Source: Arthrobacter sp. PM3
GTDB taxonomy: Bacteria; Actinomycetota; Actinomycetes; Actinomycetales; Micrococcaceae
Length of the DNA: 64,000 bases
Direction: 5' to 3'
Assembly: GCF_003352915.1 (NCBI RefSeq)
Contig: NZ_CP022314.1
Coordinates: 4,033,611-4,097,610 of the forward strand
Below the pieces are notes generated by a model. It ran no database searches. It was not told the DNA's origin and saw nothing but the letters and a program-made list of their open reading frames with translations. Positions within the stretch are counted from its first letter, which is position 1. Every line of letters starts with the position of its first letter. Positions 56,297-64,000 of this stretch are shown one piece after another. Made by a program: the position numbers and the translations under genes.

Positions 56297-59200
56297 ATGA
56301 CATTGCATATCTCCTACCCTGCCGAGCTGCCCGTCTCCGAGCGCCGCGAAGACCTGATGGCCGCCATCGCCGCCAACCAGGTGACGATCATCGCCGGCGA
56401 GACCGGTTCGGGCAAGACCACCCAGATCCCGAAGATGTGCCTGGAACTCGGCCTGGGCGAGAACGGGCTGATCGGCCATACCCAGCCCCGCAGGCTCGCT
56501 GCCCGCACTGTCGCCGAGCGCATTGCGGAGGAACTCGGCGTCGGGATCGGCCAGGAAGTGGGCTTCCAGGTCCGGTTCACCGGCGAGGTCAGCCGGTCCA
56601 CCAAGGTCAAGCTCATGACCGACGGCATCCTGCTGGCAGAAATCCAGCGCGACAAGCTGCTGCGCAAATACAACGCCATCATCATCGACGAGGCCCACGA
56701 GCGCAGCCTCAATATCGACTTCATCCTCGGCTACCTCAAGCGCATTCTGCCGCAGCGCCCCGACCTGAAGATCATCATCACCTCGGCCACCATCGATCCG
56801 GAGCGCTTCGCGAAGCACTTCGGCTCGGAGGACGAACCCTCCCCCATCATCGAGGTCTCGGGCCGGACCTTCCCGGTGGAAATCCGCTACCGGCCGCTGT
56901 CCCAGCCCGCCGGCGGCGCCGGCGCTGGCGCCGAAGATGCAGAAGAGGCGGGGGAAGGCGTGGCCCCGGACGACGAACTCGAGGAGGACCGCGACCCCCT
57001 CGACGCCGTGTGCGACGCCGTCGACGAGCTCGCCCTGGAAGCCCCCGGCGATATCCTCATCTTCTTCTCCGGCGAGCGGGAAATCCGTGACGCCGCGGAG
57101 GCCCTCAATGCCCGCATCCAGTCCAACCGGCGGCTGGCCGGCACCGAGGTGCTGCCGTTGTTCGCCCGGCTGAGCCTGCAGGAGCAGCACAAGGTCTTCC
57201 ACCCGGGCGGCAAACGCCGGATCGTGCTGGCCACCAACGTGGCAGAAACCTCGCTCACGGTTCCGGGGATCAAGTACGTGATCGACACCGGCACGGCCCG
57301 CATCTCGCGCTATTCGCACCGCACCAAGGTCCAGCGCCTGCCGATCGAGCGAGTCTCACAGGCCTCCGCCAATCAGCGCTCCGGCCGCTGCGGCCGCGTC
57401 TCCGACGGCATCGCGATCCGGCTGTACTCGGAAGAGGATTTTCAGTCCCGCCCGCTGTTCACGGACCCGGAAATCCTGCGCACCAACCTCGCCGCCGTCA
57501 TCCTGCAGATGACGGCCATGGGTGTGGCGCGCGGACCCAAGGATGTGGAGAATTTCCCCTTCGTGGAGCCGCCGGATTCACGGGCCATTAACGACGGCGT
57601 CAGCCTCCTGCGCGAGCTCGGCGCCCTGAGCGCGGCGCGCGCGCCCGAACGGAACGGTGCCGGTCAAGAGAACGACGGCGGCGGGCGTCGCGGAGGCCGC
57701 CGGCCGGCGGGGGCCGGACGAAACGGCGGCGGGCTGACCGCCGTCGGACAGAAGCTGGCCCAGCTGCCGGTGGACCCGCGCCTTGGCCGCATGATCGTGG
57801 AAGCGGGCAAGCGCGGCTGCGTGCGTGAGGTCATGATCCTGGCGGCCGCCCTCACAATCCAGGACCCGCGTGAGCGTCCGACCGACAAGCAGCAGCTCGC
57901 GGCGGAGAAGCATGCGCGGTTCCGCGACGAGAACTCGGACTTCACCGGCTACCTGAACCTGTGGAACTACCTGCAGGAGAAGCAGCAGGAGCTGTCCTCC
58001 ACCGCGTTCCGCCGGCTCTGCCGCACCGAATTCATCAACTACCTCCGGGTCCGTGAGTGGCAGGACCTCTTCGCCCAGCTGCGCCAGCTCGCCCGGCCGC
58101 TGGGCATCAGCCTGGACAACAAACGGCTGGCCGATCCCGTGGGCAACCACGACGGCATCCACATCAGCCTGCTCTCGGGCCTGCTGAGCCACATCGGCAT
58201 CCTCGACGAGCGCAAGCGCGAGTACGCCGGCGCCCGCGGCAGCCGCTTCGCGATTTTCCCGGGCTCGGCGCTGTTCAAGAAGTCGCCCACCTTTGTGATG
58301 GCCGCCGAACTGGTGGAAACCAGCAGGCTCTGGGCGCGGGTGGCCGCGAAGTTCGATCCGTTGTGGGTTGAGCAGGTGGCGCCGGACCTGGTCAAGCGCA
58401 GCTACAGTGAACCGCACTGGTCCAAGAAGATGGGCTCGGTGATGGCCCACGAGAAGGTCACCCTCTACGGCGTGCCCATCATCCCGAACCGCCGCGTCAA
58501 CTACGGGAACGTGGACCCGGAGCTGTCCCGCGAGCTCTTCATCCGCCACGCCCTGGTGGAGGGCGACTGGCAGACGCACCACAAGTTCTTCCACCGCAAC
58601 CGCGCCCTGCTCCAGGAGGTTGAGGAGCTTGAGGCCCGGATGCGGCGCCGCGACATCCTGGTCGATGACGAGACCCTCTTCGAGTTTTATGACGCACGGA
58701 TCGGACAGGAGGTCGTCTCCGAGCGGCACTTCGACAAGTGGTGGAAGGACGCCCGGCAGCAGGACCCGACGCTGCTGGACTTCGAGAAATCCCTGCTGAT
58801 CAGCGAGGACGCCGCGGCGCTGGACGATTCGGCCTACCCGAAGACCCTGCTGCACAAGGGTTTCGAACTGCCGCTGAGCTACGAGTTCCACCCGGTTGCG
58901 CCGGGATCGCCGCCGAACCCGTCCGACGGCGTCACCGCCGAGGTGCCCGTCCTGTTCCTGAACCAGCTCGACGACGCCGCGTTCCGCTGGCTCATCCCCG
59001 GGCAGCGCGTGGAACTGGTGACGGCGCTCATCAAGTCACTGCCCAAACAGGTCCGCAAGAACTTCGTTCCCGCGCCCGACGTCGCCCGGCAGGCGGTGGC
59101 GGCACTGGACGCCGACTTCGATCCCGCCACGGACGAGCTTGAGCCGTCGCTCGAACTGGTGCTGCGCCGGATCCGCGGACAGGTCATCCCGCCGGGGTCC

Positions 59201-60352
59201 TGGAACTGGGACGCGGTGCCCGCCCATCTTCGCGTCAGCTTCCGCGTGGTGGATTCGCGCGGCAAGGTGCTGGATGAAGGCAAGGACCTCGCCGCACTGC
59301 AGGAACGCCTGGCCCCCGCCACCCGCCGGGCCGTCGCGGAATCCCTCGGTGCGACGCCGGGCACCACAGCACCAAAGGCGGCCGGCAAGGCCCCGGCCGG
59401 CAAGTCCGCCGGTTCCGCCCGGACGGTTGCCCCGCCGTCGGCGGCTCCGTCGACTGCAGGACCGGCAGCCCCGGGCGGGTTCACCGAACTGTCCGGGCTC
59501 AAGGACTGGACCTTCGGAACCCTGGCGCAGCAGGTCCAGGGCAGCGTCGGCGGGCACACCGTCACCGGCTACCCGGCCCTGGTGGATGAGGGAAGTTCGG
59601 TGGCGCTGCGGCTGTTCCAGACCGCATCCGAGCAGCAGGAGGCCATGCGCGCCGGCGTCATCCGGCTCCTGGCCCTGAAGGTTCCGCCGCCGGACCGCTA
59701 TGTTCTGGAGCACCTGAACAACACGGAGAAGCTGGCGTTCAGCCAGAACCCGCACGGCTCCGTGTCCGCGCTGATCGCCGACTGTTCCCTGGCCGCGATC
59801 GACAAGCTCACGCCGGCCGGGCTGCCGTGGGACGAGGCGTCGTTCAAAGCACTCTACGAAATCGTCCGGGCGGAGCTGATCGACACCGTCTTTACCGTCA
59901 CCGCCGTCGTCGAACGCGTCCTGGCCAGCACCCGCCGGATCGAAAAGCAGCTGAAGGGCACAACGAGCCTGGCACTGATCAGCGCGCTCAACGACATCCG
60001 GAGCCAGCTGGAGCAGCTGGTCTACCCGGGCTTTGTGGCACGCACGGGCTACGCCCAGCTCAGCCAGCTGCCGCGCTACCTCGCCGCGATTGAAAAGCGG
60101 CTCGAAAAGCTGCCCGGCAATGTCCAGCGGGATGCCCAGCACATGGCTGCGGTCCAGGCGCTCGAGGACGACTACGACGACGCCGTCTCAGCACTGCTGC
60201 CCGGCCGGCGGGCCGGCGCGGAGTTAACCCACGTGCGCTGGATGATTGAAGAACTCCGGGTGAGCTTCTTCGCCGTCGAACTCGGCACCGCCTATTCCGT
60301 CTCTGAGAAGCGGATCAGGGCGGCGCTGAACAAGGTGCTGGCGCCGGCGTAG
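56297..60352 (+). CDS. hrpA: ATP-dependent RNA helicase HrpA (DEAH)
   Basis: The 1351-aa protein is an SF2 DEAH-box helicase: Walker A AGETGSGKTTQIPKM, DEAH in IIDEAHERSLNIDFIL, SAT in IITSATIDPERFAKHF and QRSGRCGRV. A winged-helix/HA2/OB region follows and the large C-terminal DUF3418 region (about 720-1340) is present, so it is full length. An Asn/Gly/Arg-rich insert lies near 450-480. HrpA rescues stalled ribosomes and processes mRNA in E. coli. The ATG at 56297 has TAGACT 10 nt upstream. Confidence 0.96.
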   Translation: MTLHISYPAELPVSERREDLMAAIAANQVTIIAGETGSGKTTQIPKMCLELGLGENGLIGHTQPRRLAARTVAERIAEELGVGIGQEVGFQVRFTGEVSRSTKVKLMTDGILLAEIQRDKLLRKYNAIIIDEAHERSLNIDFILGYLKRILPQRPDLKIIITSATIDPERFAKHFGSEDEPSPIIEVSGRTFPVEIRYRPLSQPAGGAGAGAEDAEEAGEGVAPDDELEEDRDPLDAVCDAVDELALEAPGDILIFFSGEREIRDAAEALNARIQSNRRLAGTEVLPLFARLSLQEQHKVFHPGGKRRIVLATNVAETSLTVPGIKYVIDTGTARISRYSHRTKVQRLPIERVSQASANQRSGRCGRVSDGIAIRLYSEEDFQSRPLFTDPEILRTNLAAVILQMTAMGVARGPKDVENFPFVEPPDSRAINDGVSLLRELGALSAARAPERNGAGQENDGGGRRGGRRPAGAGRNGGGLTAVGQKLAQLPVDPRLGRMIVEAGKRGCVREVMILAAALTIQDPRERPTDKQQLAAEKHARFRDENSDFTGYLNLWNYLQEKQQELSSTAFRRLCRTEFINYLRVREWQDLFAQLRQLARPLGISLDNKRLADPVGNHDGIHISLLSGLLSHIGILDERKREYAGARGSRFAIFPGSALFKKSPTFVMAAELVETSRLWARVAAKFDPLWVEQVAPDLVKRSYSEPHWSKKMGSVMAHEKVTLYGVPIIPNRRVNYGNVDPELSRELFIRHALVEGDWQTHHKFFHRNRALLQEVEELEARMRRRDILVDDETLFEFYDARIGQEVVSERHFDKWWKDARQQDPTLLDFEKSLLISEDAAALDDSAYPKTLLHKGFELPLSYEFHPVAPGSPPNPSDGVTAEVPVLFLNQLDDAAFRWLIPGQRVELVTALIKSLPKQVRKNFVPAPDVARQAVAALDADFDPATDELEPSLELVLRRIRGQVIPPGSWNWDAVPAHLRVSFRVVDSRGKVLDEGKDLAALQERLAPATRRAVAESLGATPGTTAPKAAGKAPAGKSAGSARTVAPPSAAPSTAGPAAPGGFTELSGLKDWTFGTLAQQVQGSVGGHTVTGYPALVDEGSSVALRLFQTASEQQEAMRAGVIRLLALKVPPPDRYVLEHLNNTEKLAFSQNPHGSVSALIADCSLAAIDKLTPAGLPWDEASFKALYEIVRAELIDTVFTVTAVVERVLASTRRIEKQLKGTTSLALISALNDIRSQLEQLVYPGFVARTGYAQLSQLPRYLAAIEKRLEKLPGNVQRDAQHMAAVQALEDDYDDAVSALLPGRRAGAELTHVRWMIEELRVSFFAVELGTAYSVSEKRIRAALNKVLAPA

Positions 60353-60357
60353 CGGAT

Positions 60358-60786
60358 CTAGGCGGCCGGGACGTGCTCCGCGTGGCCCGCCTTCCGCAGG
60401 CCCTCGCGGAGTTTCTCCGCGTTGGCGTCCAGGCGGGCCGGATCCGGGTGCTGGTCCACCGAGCCGAAATCGAAGTCCGCCATCGAGTTCGACGGCCACA
60501 CGTGCACATGCATGTGGTTGATTTCGTAGCCGGCCACGATCAGGCCGGCCCGGGCGGCGTCGAACACGTCCACCTGGACGGCACCGATCTTGCGGGCGAC
60601 GTCCATGACCCGGCCGAGAACCTCGGGAGTAGCGTCGGTCCAGCGGTCCACTTCCTCGGTGGGCACCACGAGGGTGTGGCCGTCGGCCAGCGGGCCCACG
60701 GTCAGGAACGCCACGACGTCGTCCTCGCGCCAGACGAAGCGGCCGGGGATCTCGCCGTTGATGATTTTCGTGAAGAGAGTGCTCAT
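60358..60786 (-). CDS. HIT family protein
   Basis: The 142-aa histidine-triad hydrolase has the N-terminal FTKIINGEIPGRFVW and the catalytic HMHVHVWP (His-x-His-x-His-x) near residue 96. It hydrolyses nucleotide conjugates such as AMP-lysine or adenosine-5'-phosphoramidate. A Glu/Ala-rich helix forms the C terminus. Its ATG overlaps the ADH stop by 4 bp (ATGA), so it is translated with the dehydrogenase. It converges with hrpA 5 bp away. Confidence 0.94.
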   Translation of the reverse strand: MSTLFTKIINGEIPGRFVWREDDVVAFLTVGPLADGHTLVVPTEEVDRWTDATPEVLGRVMDVARKIGAVQVDVFDAARAGLIVAGYEINHMHVHVWPSNSMADFDFGSVDQHPDPARLDANAEKLREGLRKAGHAEHVPAA

Positions 60787-61952
60787 GCGTCCGCCTTTTC
60801 TGCCGGGGACCCCAGGGTGCTGGCGTCCAGGACAAAACGGTACTTTACATCGCCGGCCACCATGCGGTCGTACGCTTCGTTGAGCTGGTCCGCCGTGACC
60901 ACTTCGACGTCGGACACCACGCCGTGTTCGGCGCAGAAGTCCAGCATCTCCTGGGTTTCCGCGATCCCGCCGATGAGTGAACCGGCGTAGGCGATCCGGC
61001 GCCGGATCAGTGCGCCGGGGTTGACCGGAGGCATCGCTTCCGAGGGCAGTCCCAGCTGGAACAGCGCCCCGTCCAGGCGCAGCGTGCGGAAGTACGGGTT
61101 GAGGTCGTGCGGCGCGGCGACGGTGTCGATGATGACGTCGATGCTCCGGTTCGCGGCCTCCATCGCGGCCGGGTCCGTGGAGAGGATGACGTCGTCGGCG
61201 CCCAGTTCGCGGGCAGCGGCGAACTTCTTTTCCGACGTCGTGAAGACCTTCACCTCGGCCCCCATGGCCTTGGCGATCTTCACGGCCATGTGGCCGAGGC
61301 CGCCAAGTCCGACAACGCCGACGACGTCGCCTTCCTCGACCTCGAAGTGGTTCAAGGGCGAATAGGTGGTGATGCCGGCGCAGAGCAGGGGCGCCGCGGC
61401 GGCGGGGTCCAGGCTTTCCGGGACGCGCAGGACGTAGTTGCGGTCCACGACGATCGAGGTGGCGTACCCGCCTTGGGTGATGGCGCCGCCGTTGCGGGCG
61501 TCCCTGGCCCCGTACGTTCCCACCATGCCGTTCTCGCAGTACTGCTCGAGCCCGTCCAGGCAGCTCTCGCATTCGCGGCAGGAATCCACCATGCAGCCCA
61601 CGCCCACGCGCTCCCCCACCGTGAAATCGTCGACGGCGGAACCCACCCGGGTGACCCGGCCGACGATCTCGTGGCCCGGGATCAGCGGGTACGTGTCGCC
61701 GCCCCATTCGCCGCGGGTGGCGTGCACGTCCGAGTGGCAGAGGCCGCAGAACTCGATGGCGATCTCGACGTCGTCCTCCTTGGGCGCCCGGCGGGAGACC
61801 GTCAGCGGGACAAGCCCGCTATCCGGCGCGGTGGCGCCGTACGCGGCGGCCAGGGTGGGGCCGGCGGTGTTGGCGGACTTGGCGGCGCCCCCGTCCTCGA
61901 CGTCGGGAAGCGGCTTGGCAAAGGGCGGCGGTACGGGGCGTCCTGGAGTCAT
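60783..61952 (-). CDS. Zinc NAD(P)-dependent alcohol dehydrogenase (YahK/CAD-like)
   Basis: The 389-aa MDR-family enzyme has catalytic-zinc CGLCHSDVHATRGEWGG and GHEIVGRV, the structural-zinc four-Cys loop (SCRECESCLDGLEQYC), and the coenzyme motif GLGGLGHMAVKIAKAMG. It most resembles cinnamyl-alcohol/aldehyde reductases of the YahK type. The N-terminal 40 residues are a low-complexity extension. The ATG at 61952 has TAGCGT 7 nt upstream. It heads a two-gene operon with the HIT gene. Confidence 0.93.
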   Translation of the reverse strand: MTPGRPVPPPFAKPLPDVEDGGAAKSANTAGPTLAAAYGATAPDSGLVPLTVSRRAPKEDDVEIAIEFCGLCHSDVHATRGEWGGDTYPLIPGHEIVGRVTRVGSAVDDFTVGERVGVGCMVDSCRECESCLDGLEQYCENGMVGTYGARDARNGGAITQGGYATSIVVDRNYVLRVPESLDPAAAAPLLCAGITTYSPLNHFEVEEGDVVGVVGLGGLGHMAVKIAKAMGAEVKVFTTSEKKFAAARELGADDVILSTDPAAMEAANRSIDVIIDTVAAPHDLNPYFRTLRLDGALFQLGLPSEAMPPVNPGALIRRRIAYAGSLIGGIAETQEMLDFCAEHGVVSDVEVVTADQLNEAYDRMVAGDVKYRFVLDASTLGSPAEKADA

Positions 61953-61959
61953 GATCCCG

Positions 61960-61965
61960 ACGCTA
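61960..61965 (-). promoter_or_regulatory. -10 box TAGCGT for leaderless ADH-HIT mRNA
   Basis: TAGCGT plus a 7-nt gap (CGGGATC) precedes the ATG at 61952. Confidence 0.45.
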
Positions 61966-62082
61966 CCCCCGTGACCGGTTCCCATGCCACTTGGACCTGT
62001 GGCCCCCCGCACGCCGGGGCCTCGTGGTCCCCGCAACACCGCCCCGTTCCCGGTGCCCGGCGGGGACACCCTTGCGGGGCCC

Positions 62083-62429
62083 GCCGCCCCGCGGGACATG
62101 CTCAGTGGTGAACTCAAGGAGTGGGCATATGCCCCAAGTGTCCAGTGTTCAGAGCAAGCACTGGACATGCTCCTGGTCCGGAGCCACGTCCGGGGCGCAT
62201 GTCCAGCGGCAGAGCCCACGACGGAGCATTCCCAGTGGTTCCGACGAGGCCGAGGAAGCATGTCCAGCCGCGGGGTCCACGGCGGAGCATGTCCCTTGCC
62301 TGAACCCAGACTCGGGGAGCATGTCCAGTGCTGCGGACGAGCCCGAGGGGGCATGCCCAGCCGGGGAGGCCAAGACGGAGCATGTCCCTTGCCTTAGCCC
62401 AGACTCGGGGAGCATGTCCAGCGGTGAAC
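62083..62429 (+). repeat. GCATGTCC array, locus 2
   Basis: Eight direct cores start at 62197, 62226, 62258, 62287, 62319, 62351, 62380 and 62412, with spacings 29, 32, 29, 32, 32, 29 and 32 bp. Cores vary as GCATGTCCAG, GCATGTCCCT, GCATTCCCAG and GCATGCCCAG. To the left are inverted cores (GGACAT at 62094 and 62163, GGGCAT at 62123). A 9-bp inverted repeat TGTCCAGTG/CACTGGACA spans 62139-62167. The array fills most of the 477-bp gap between ADH and sulfurtransferase and ends 8 bp before the sulfurtransferase stop. The rest of the gap (61966-62082) is GC-rich with nothing recognised. Confidence 0.9.
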
Positions 62430-63326
62430 CTAGGAGACGCTGCCCGTGGACCTTCCGGCCGCAGTTTCAACGTCCTCGCCGTACGGTGCCTCGCCGGTGA
62501 CAACGTCACGCGCGGCATCATGGCACCACTCGGAGAACGAACCGGGATACAGGGCAGCGGCAAAGCCGGCAATCTCAAGGGCGGCAATTTCGTGGGCGGC
62601 CGTCACGCCGGAGCCGCAGTACACGGCGGTCGGGACGTCGGACCGGTAGCCGAGCCGCTCGAAGCGCTCCCGCAGCTCCGCCGGGCCCAGAAAGCGGCCG
62701 TCAGCCTGCAGATTGCCGGTGGTGGGGGCACTGACGGCACCGGGAATGTGGCCCGCGCGGGGATCCACGGGCTCGACTTCCCCGCGGTACCGCTCCCCCG
62801 CCCGGGCGTCGAGCAAAAGCCCGTACCGGCTCCAGGACGCGGCCTGCCCGGCGTCGATCGCGGGCATGGCGCCGGCAGACAGCGTGACATTGCCTGCTGG
62901 GGGCTGCTCGGCCCCGGCGGCCAGGCCGAACCCTGCCTCACGCCAGGCGGCCAGGCCGCCGTCGAGCAGCTGAACCGGACCGAAGCCGGCGTCGCGCAGC
63001 ATCCACCAGACCCGGGCGGCGGCCATGTTGCCGCTGTCGTCATACGCCACGACGGCGTCGCCGTCGCTGATGCCCCAGCGGCGAGCGCACTCCTGGAACT
63101 GCTCCGCCGGAGGCAGGGGATGCCGTCCGCGCCCCGGTTCCGCGGGTCCGGCGAGTTCGGTGGCAAGGTCCACGAAGACCGCGCCGGGGATATGTCCGTG
63201 CAGATAGTGGTCGTGGCCGTGCGGGTCACCCAGCGTCCAGCGAACATCGAGGAGCACGGTGCGCTGGCCGCTTTCGCGGTCGTCCAGCCGGCTCTTGAGG
63301 GCGGCGGCATCGATGAGGGTGTCCAT
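62430..63326 (-). CDS. Tandem-rhodanese sulfurtransferase
   Basis: The 298-aa thiosulfate/3-mercaptopyruvate sulfurtransferase type protein has two rhodanese domains. The N-terminal one has VAYDDSGNMAA, an Asp in place of the Cys, so it is inactive. The C-terminal one has AVYCGSGVTAAHEIAAL with the catalytic Cys, in the CGSGVTA loop of the mercaptopyruvate type. ATG 63326 has TAGAGT 6 nt upstream. It diverges from the Cds1-like gene 48 bp away, and the two share sulfur chemistry. The 3' end touches the GCATGTCC array. Confidence 0.93.
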   Translation of the reverse strand: MDTLIDAAALKSRLDDRESGQRTVLLDVRWTLGDPHGHDHYLHGHIPGAVFVDLATELAGPAEPGRGRHPLPPAEQFQECARRWGISDGDAVVAYDDSGNMAAARVWWMLRDAGFGPVQLLDGGLAAWREAGFGLAAGAEQPPAGNVTLSAGAMPAIDAGQAASWSRYGLLLDARAGERYRGEVEPVDPRAGHIPGAVSAPTTGNLQADGRFLGPAELRERFERLGYRSDVPTAVYCGSGVTAAHEIAALEIAGFAAALYPGSFSEWCHDAARDVVTGEAPYGEDVETAAGRSTGSVS

Positions 63327-63332
63327 CCGTCC

Positions 63333-63338
63333 ACTCTA
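63333..63338 (-). promoter_or_regulatory. -10 box TAGAGT for leaderless sulfurtransferase mRNA
   Basis: TAGAGT plus GGACGG precedes the ATG at 63326. It faces the divergent -10 box at 63363 with only 24 bp between. Confidence 0.5.
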
Positions 63339-63362
63339 TCTTCGCGGCCGCAGCACCCCCGG

Positions 63363-63368
63363 TAGGCT
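63363..63368 (+). promoter_or_regulatory. -10 box TAGGCT for leaderless cds1-like mRNA
   Basis: TAGGCT plus GAAGCA precedes the GTG at 63375. Its upstream element must overlap the divergent promoter. Confidence 0.5.
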
Positions 63369-63374
63369 GAAGCA

Positions 63375-64000
63375 GTGAACACCGCGCACCTGCAGGACCG
63401 GGACTGGGCCGACGAGGCCGTCCGCCGGATCAACGCCGAAAACAACCGGTCCGCCGATACCCACCTGTATTCGGTCCCGCTCCCCGACCACTGGGGCGTC
63501 CAGCTGTACCTGAAGGACGAATCTACGCACCGCACGGGCAGCCTCAAGCACCGGCTGGCACGGTCGCTGTTCCTGTTCGGCCTTGTCAACGGCTGGATCC
63601 GGGAAGGCACCACTATTGTGGAGGCCTCCAGCGGCAGCACCGCCGTGTCCGAAGCCTACTTTGCGCAGCTGCTGGGCCTGCCCTTCATCGCGGTGATGAC
63701 CCGGACCACCAGCCCGGAGAAGATCGCCCTGATTGAGCAGTTCGGCGGCTCGTGCCATCTGGTGGACCACGCCTCCGAGGTCTACGAGGCAGCCGCCGAT
63801 CTGGCCGCCAGCACGGGCGGGCACTACATGGACCAGTTCACGTACGCCGAGCGGGCTACGGACTGGCGCGGGAACAACAACATCGCCGAGTCGATCTTCG
63901 ACCAGTTGGCGCTGGAAGAGCACCCGGTCCCGCGCTGGGTGGTGGTCGGTGCGGGTACCGGCGGGACCAGCGCCACGATCGGCCGCTACCTGCGCTACCA
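63375..64000 (+). CDS. PLP-dependent cysteine synthase-family protein, Cds1-like (cut by window edge)
   Basis: The first 208 residues are present and the gene continues past the window with no stop. The PLP Lys is in [34 protein letters not shown] is the substrate/phosphate loop, and [20 protein letters not shown] is the start of the glycine loop that holds PLP. The sequence fits actinobacterial Cds1, a cysteine desulfhydrase that makes H2S, pyruvate and ammonia from cysteine, more than CysK. The GTG at 63375 has TAGGCT 6 nt upstream. It lies opposite a sulfurtransferase. Confidence 0.85.
   Translation, partial: MNTAHLQDRDWADEAVRRINAENNRSADTHLYSVPLPDHWGVQLYLKDESTHRTGSLKHRLARSLFLFGLVNGWIREGTTIVEASSGSTAVSEAYFAQLLGLPFIAVMTRTTSPEKIALIEQFGGSCHLVDHASEVYEAAADLAASTGGHYMDQFTYAERATDWRGNNNIAESIFDQLALEEHPVPRWVVVGAGTGGTSATIGRYLRY

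Noticed and set aside
62197..62429. CRISPR array at the 62-kb repeats
   Set aside because: The conserved core is only about 10 bp, degenerate, and no cas genes are near. Spacing of 29-33 bp includes the core, so spacers would be about 20 bp and partly duplicated.

Overview
The window is high-GC DNA from an actinobacterium of the Micrococcaceae, most like Arthrobacter or Pseudarthrobacter. The evidence is the gene order argS-lysA-hom-thrC-thrB / rho-prfA-prmC-tsaC / wecA-atpI-atpBEFHAGDC-DUF2550, the presence of NucS (EndoMS) mismatch repair, a Rho with a long R/N/D-rich N-terminal insert, and many start codons placed 6-7 nt after a TANNNT -10 box. Genus is inferred from gene order and protein style, not from a marker alignment.

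Layout. 1-300: end of an IS3-family element. 300-460: an array of short GCATGTCC repeats. 523-6408: DUF4395, exonuclease-BRCT, DedA, then rdgB-rph and MBL hydrolase-murI. 6465-10165: DUF2231-DUF2017-clpS diverging from pncB-pncA (NAD salvage) across a 59-bp minisatellite. 10248-18523: lipoprotein, SF2 helicase, DUF3039, nagB, an ABC exporter pair, an OYE-type flavoprotein and a YbbN-like thioredoxin/TPR protein. 18599-24489: a multi-TM orphan protein, an AI-2E transporter, an alpha/beta hydrolase, a zinc-ribbon-like small protein, nucS and cspA. 24670-28523: an aminoacyl-lipid synthase fused to a rhomboid-like domain, coupled to a membrane esterase. 28529-36931: DUF2550 and the whole F1Fo ATP synthase operon. 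37048-44137: wecA, GT2, a DinB2-like polymerase, wecG, tsaC, prmC, prfA. 44172-53151: rho and the thr/lys/argS operon. 53336-64000: tRNA-Arg(CCG), an M4 peptidase with an emfourin-type inhibitor, a GlxA-type regulator, hrpA, HIT, alcohol dehydrogenase, a second GCATGTCC array, a sulfurtransferase and the start of a Cds1-like PLP enzyme.

How it works together. Most of the window is housekeeping: energy (ATP synthase), translation termination and tRNA modification (prfA, prmC, tsaC), transcription termination (rho), aspartate-family amino acids, nucleotide-pool cleaning and tRNA 3' processing (rdgB, rph), peptidoglycan D-Glu supply (murI) and NAD recycling (pncA, pncB). The accessory signals are mostly in intergenic DNA: two homologous GCATGTCC arrays with about 31-bp periodicity near the two ends of the window, a 59-bp minisatellite that fills a divergent promoter region, a 16-bp x4 tandem repeat upstream of a helicase, and a compound inverted repeat between rho and prfA, where related actinobacteria carry rpmE. 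The most notable protein-level observations are a Y-family polymerase with Ile at the steric-gate position and the peptidase/inhibitor pair.
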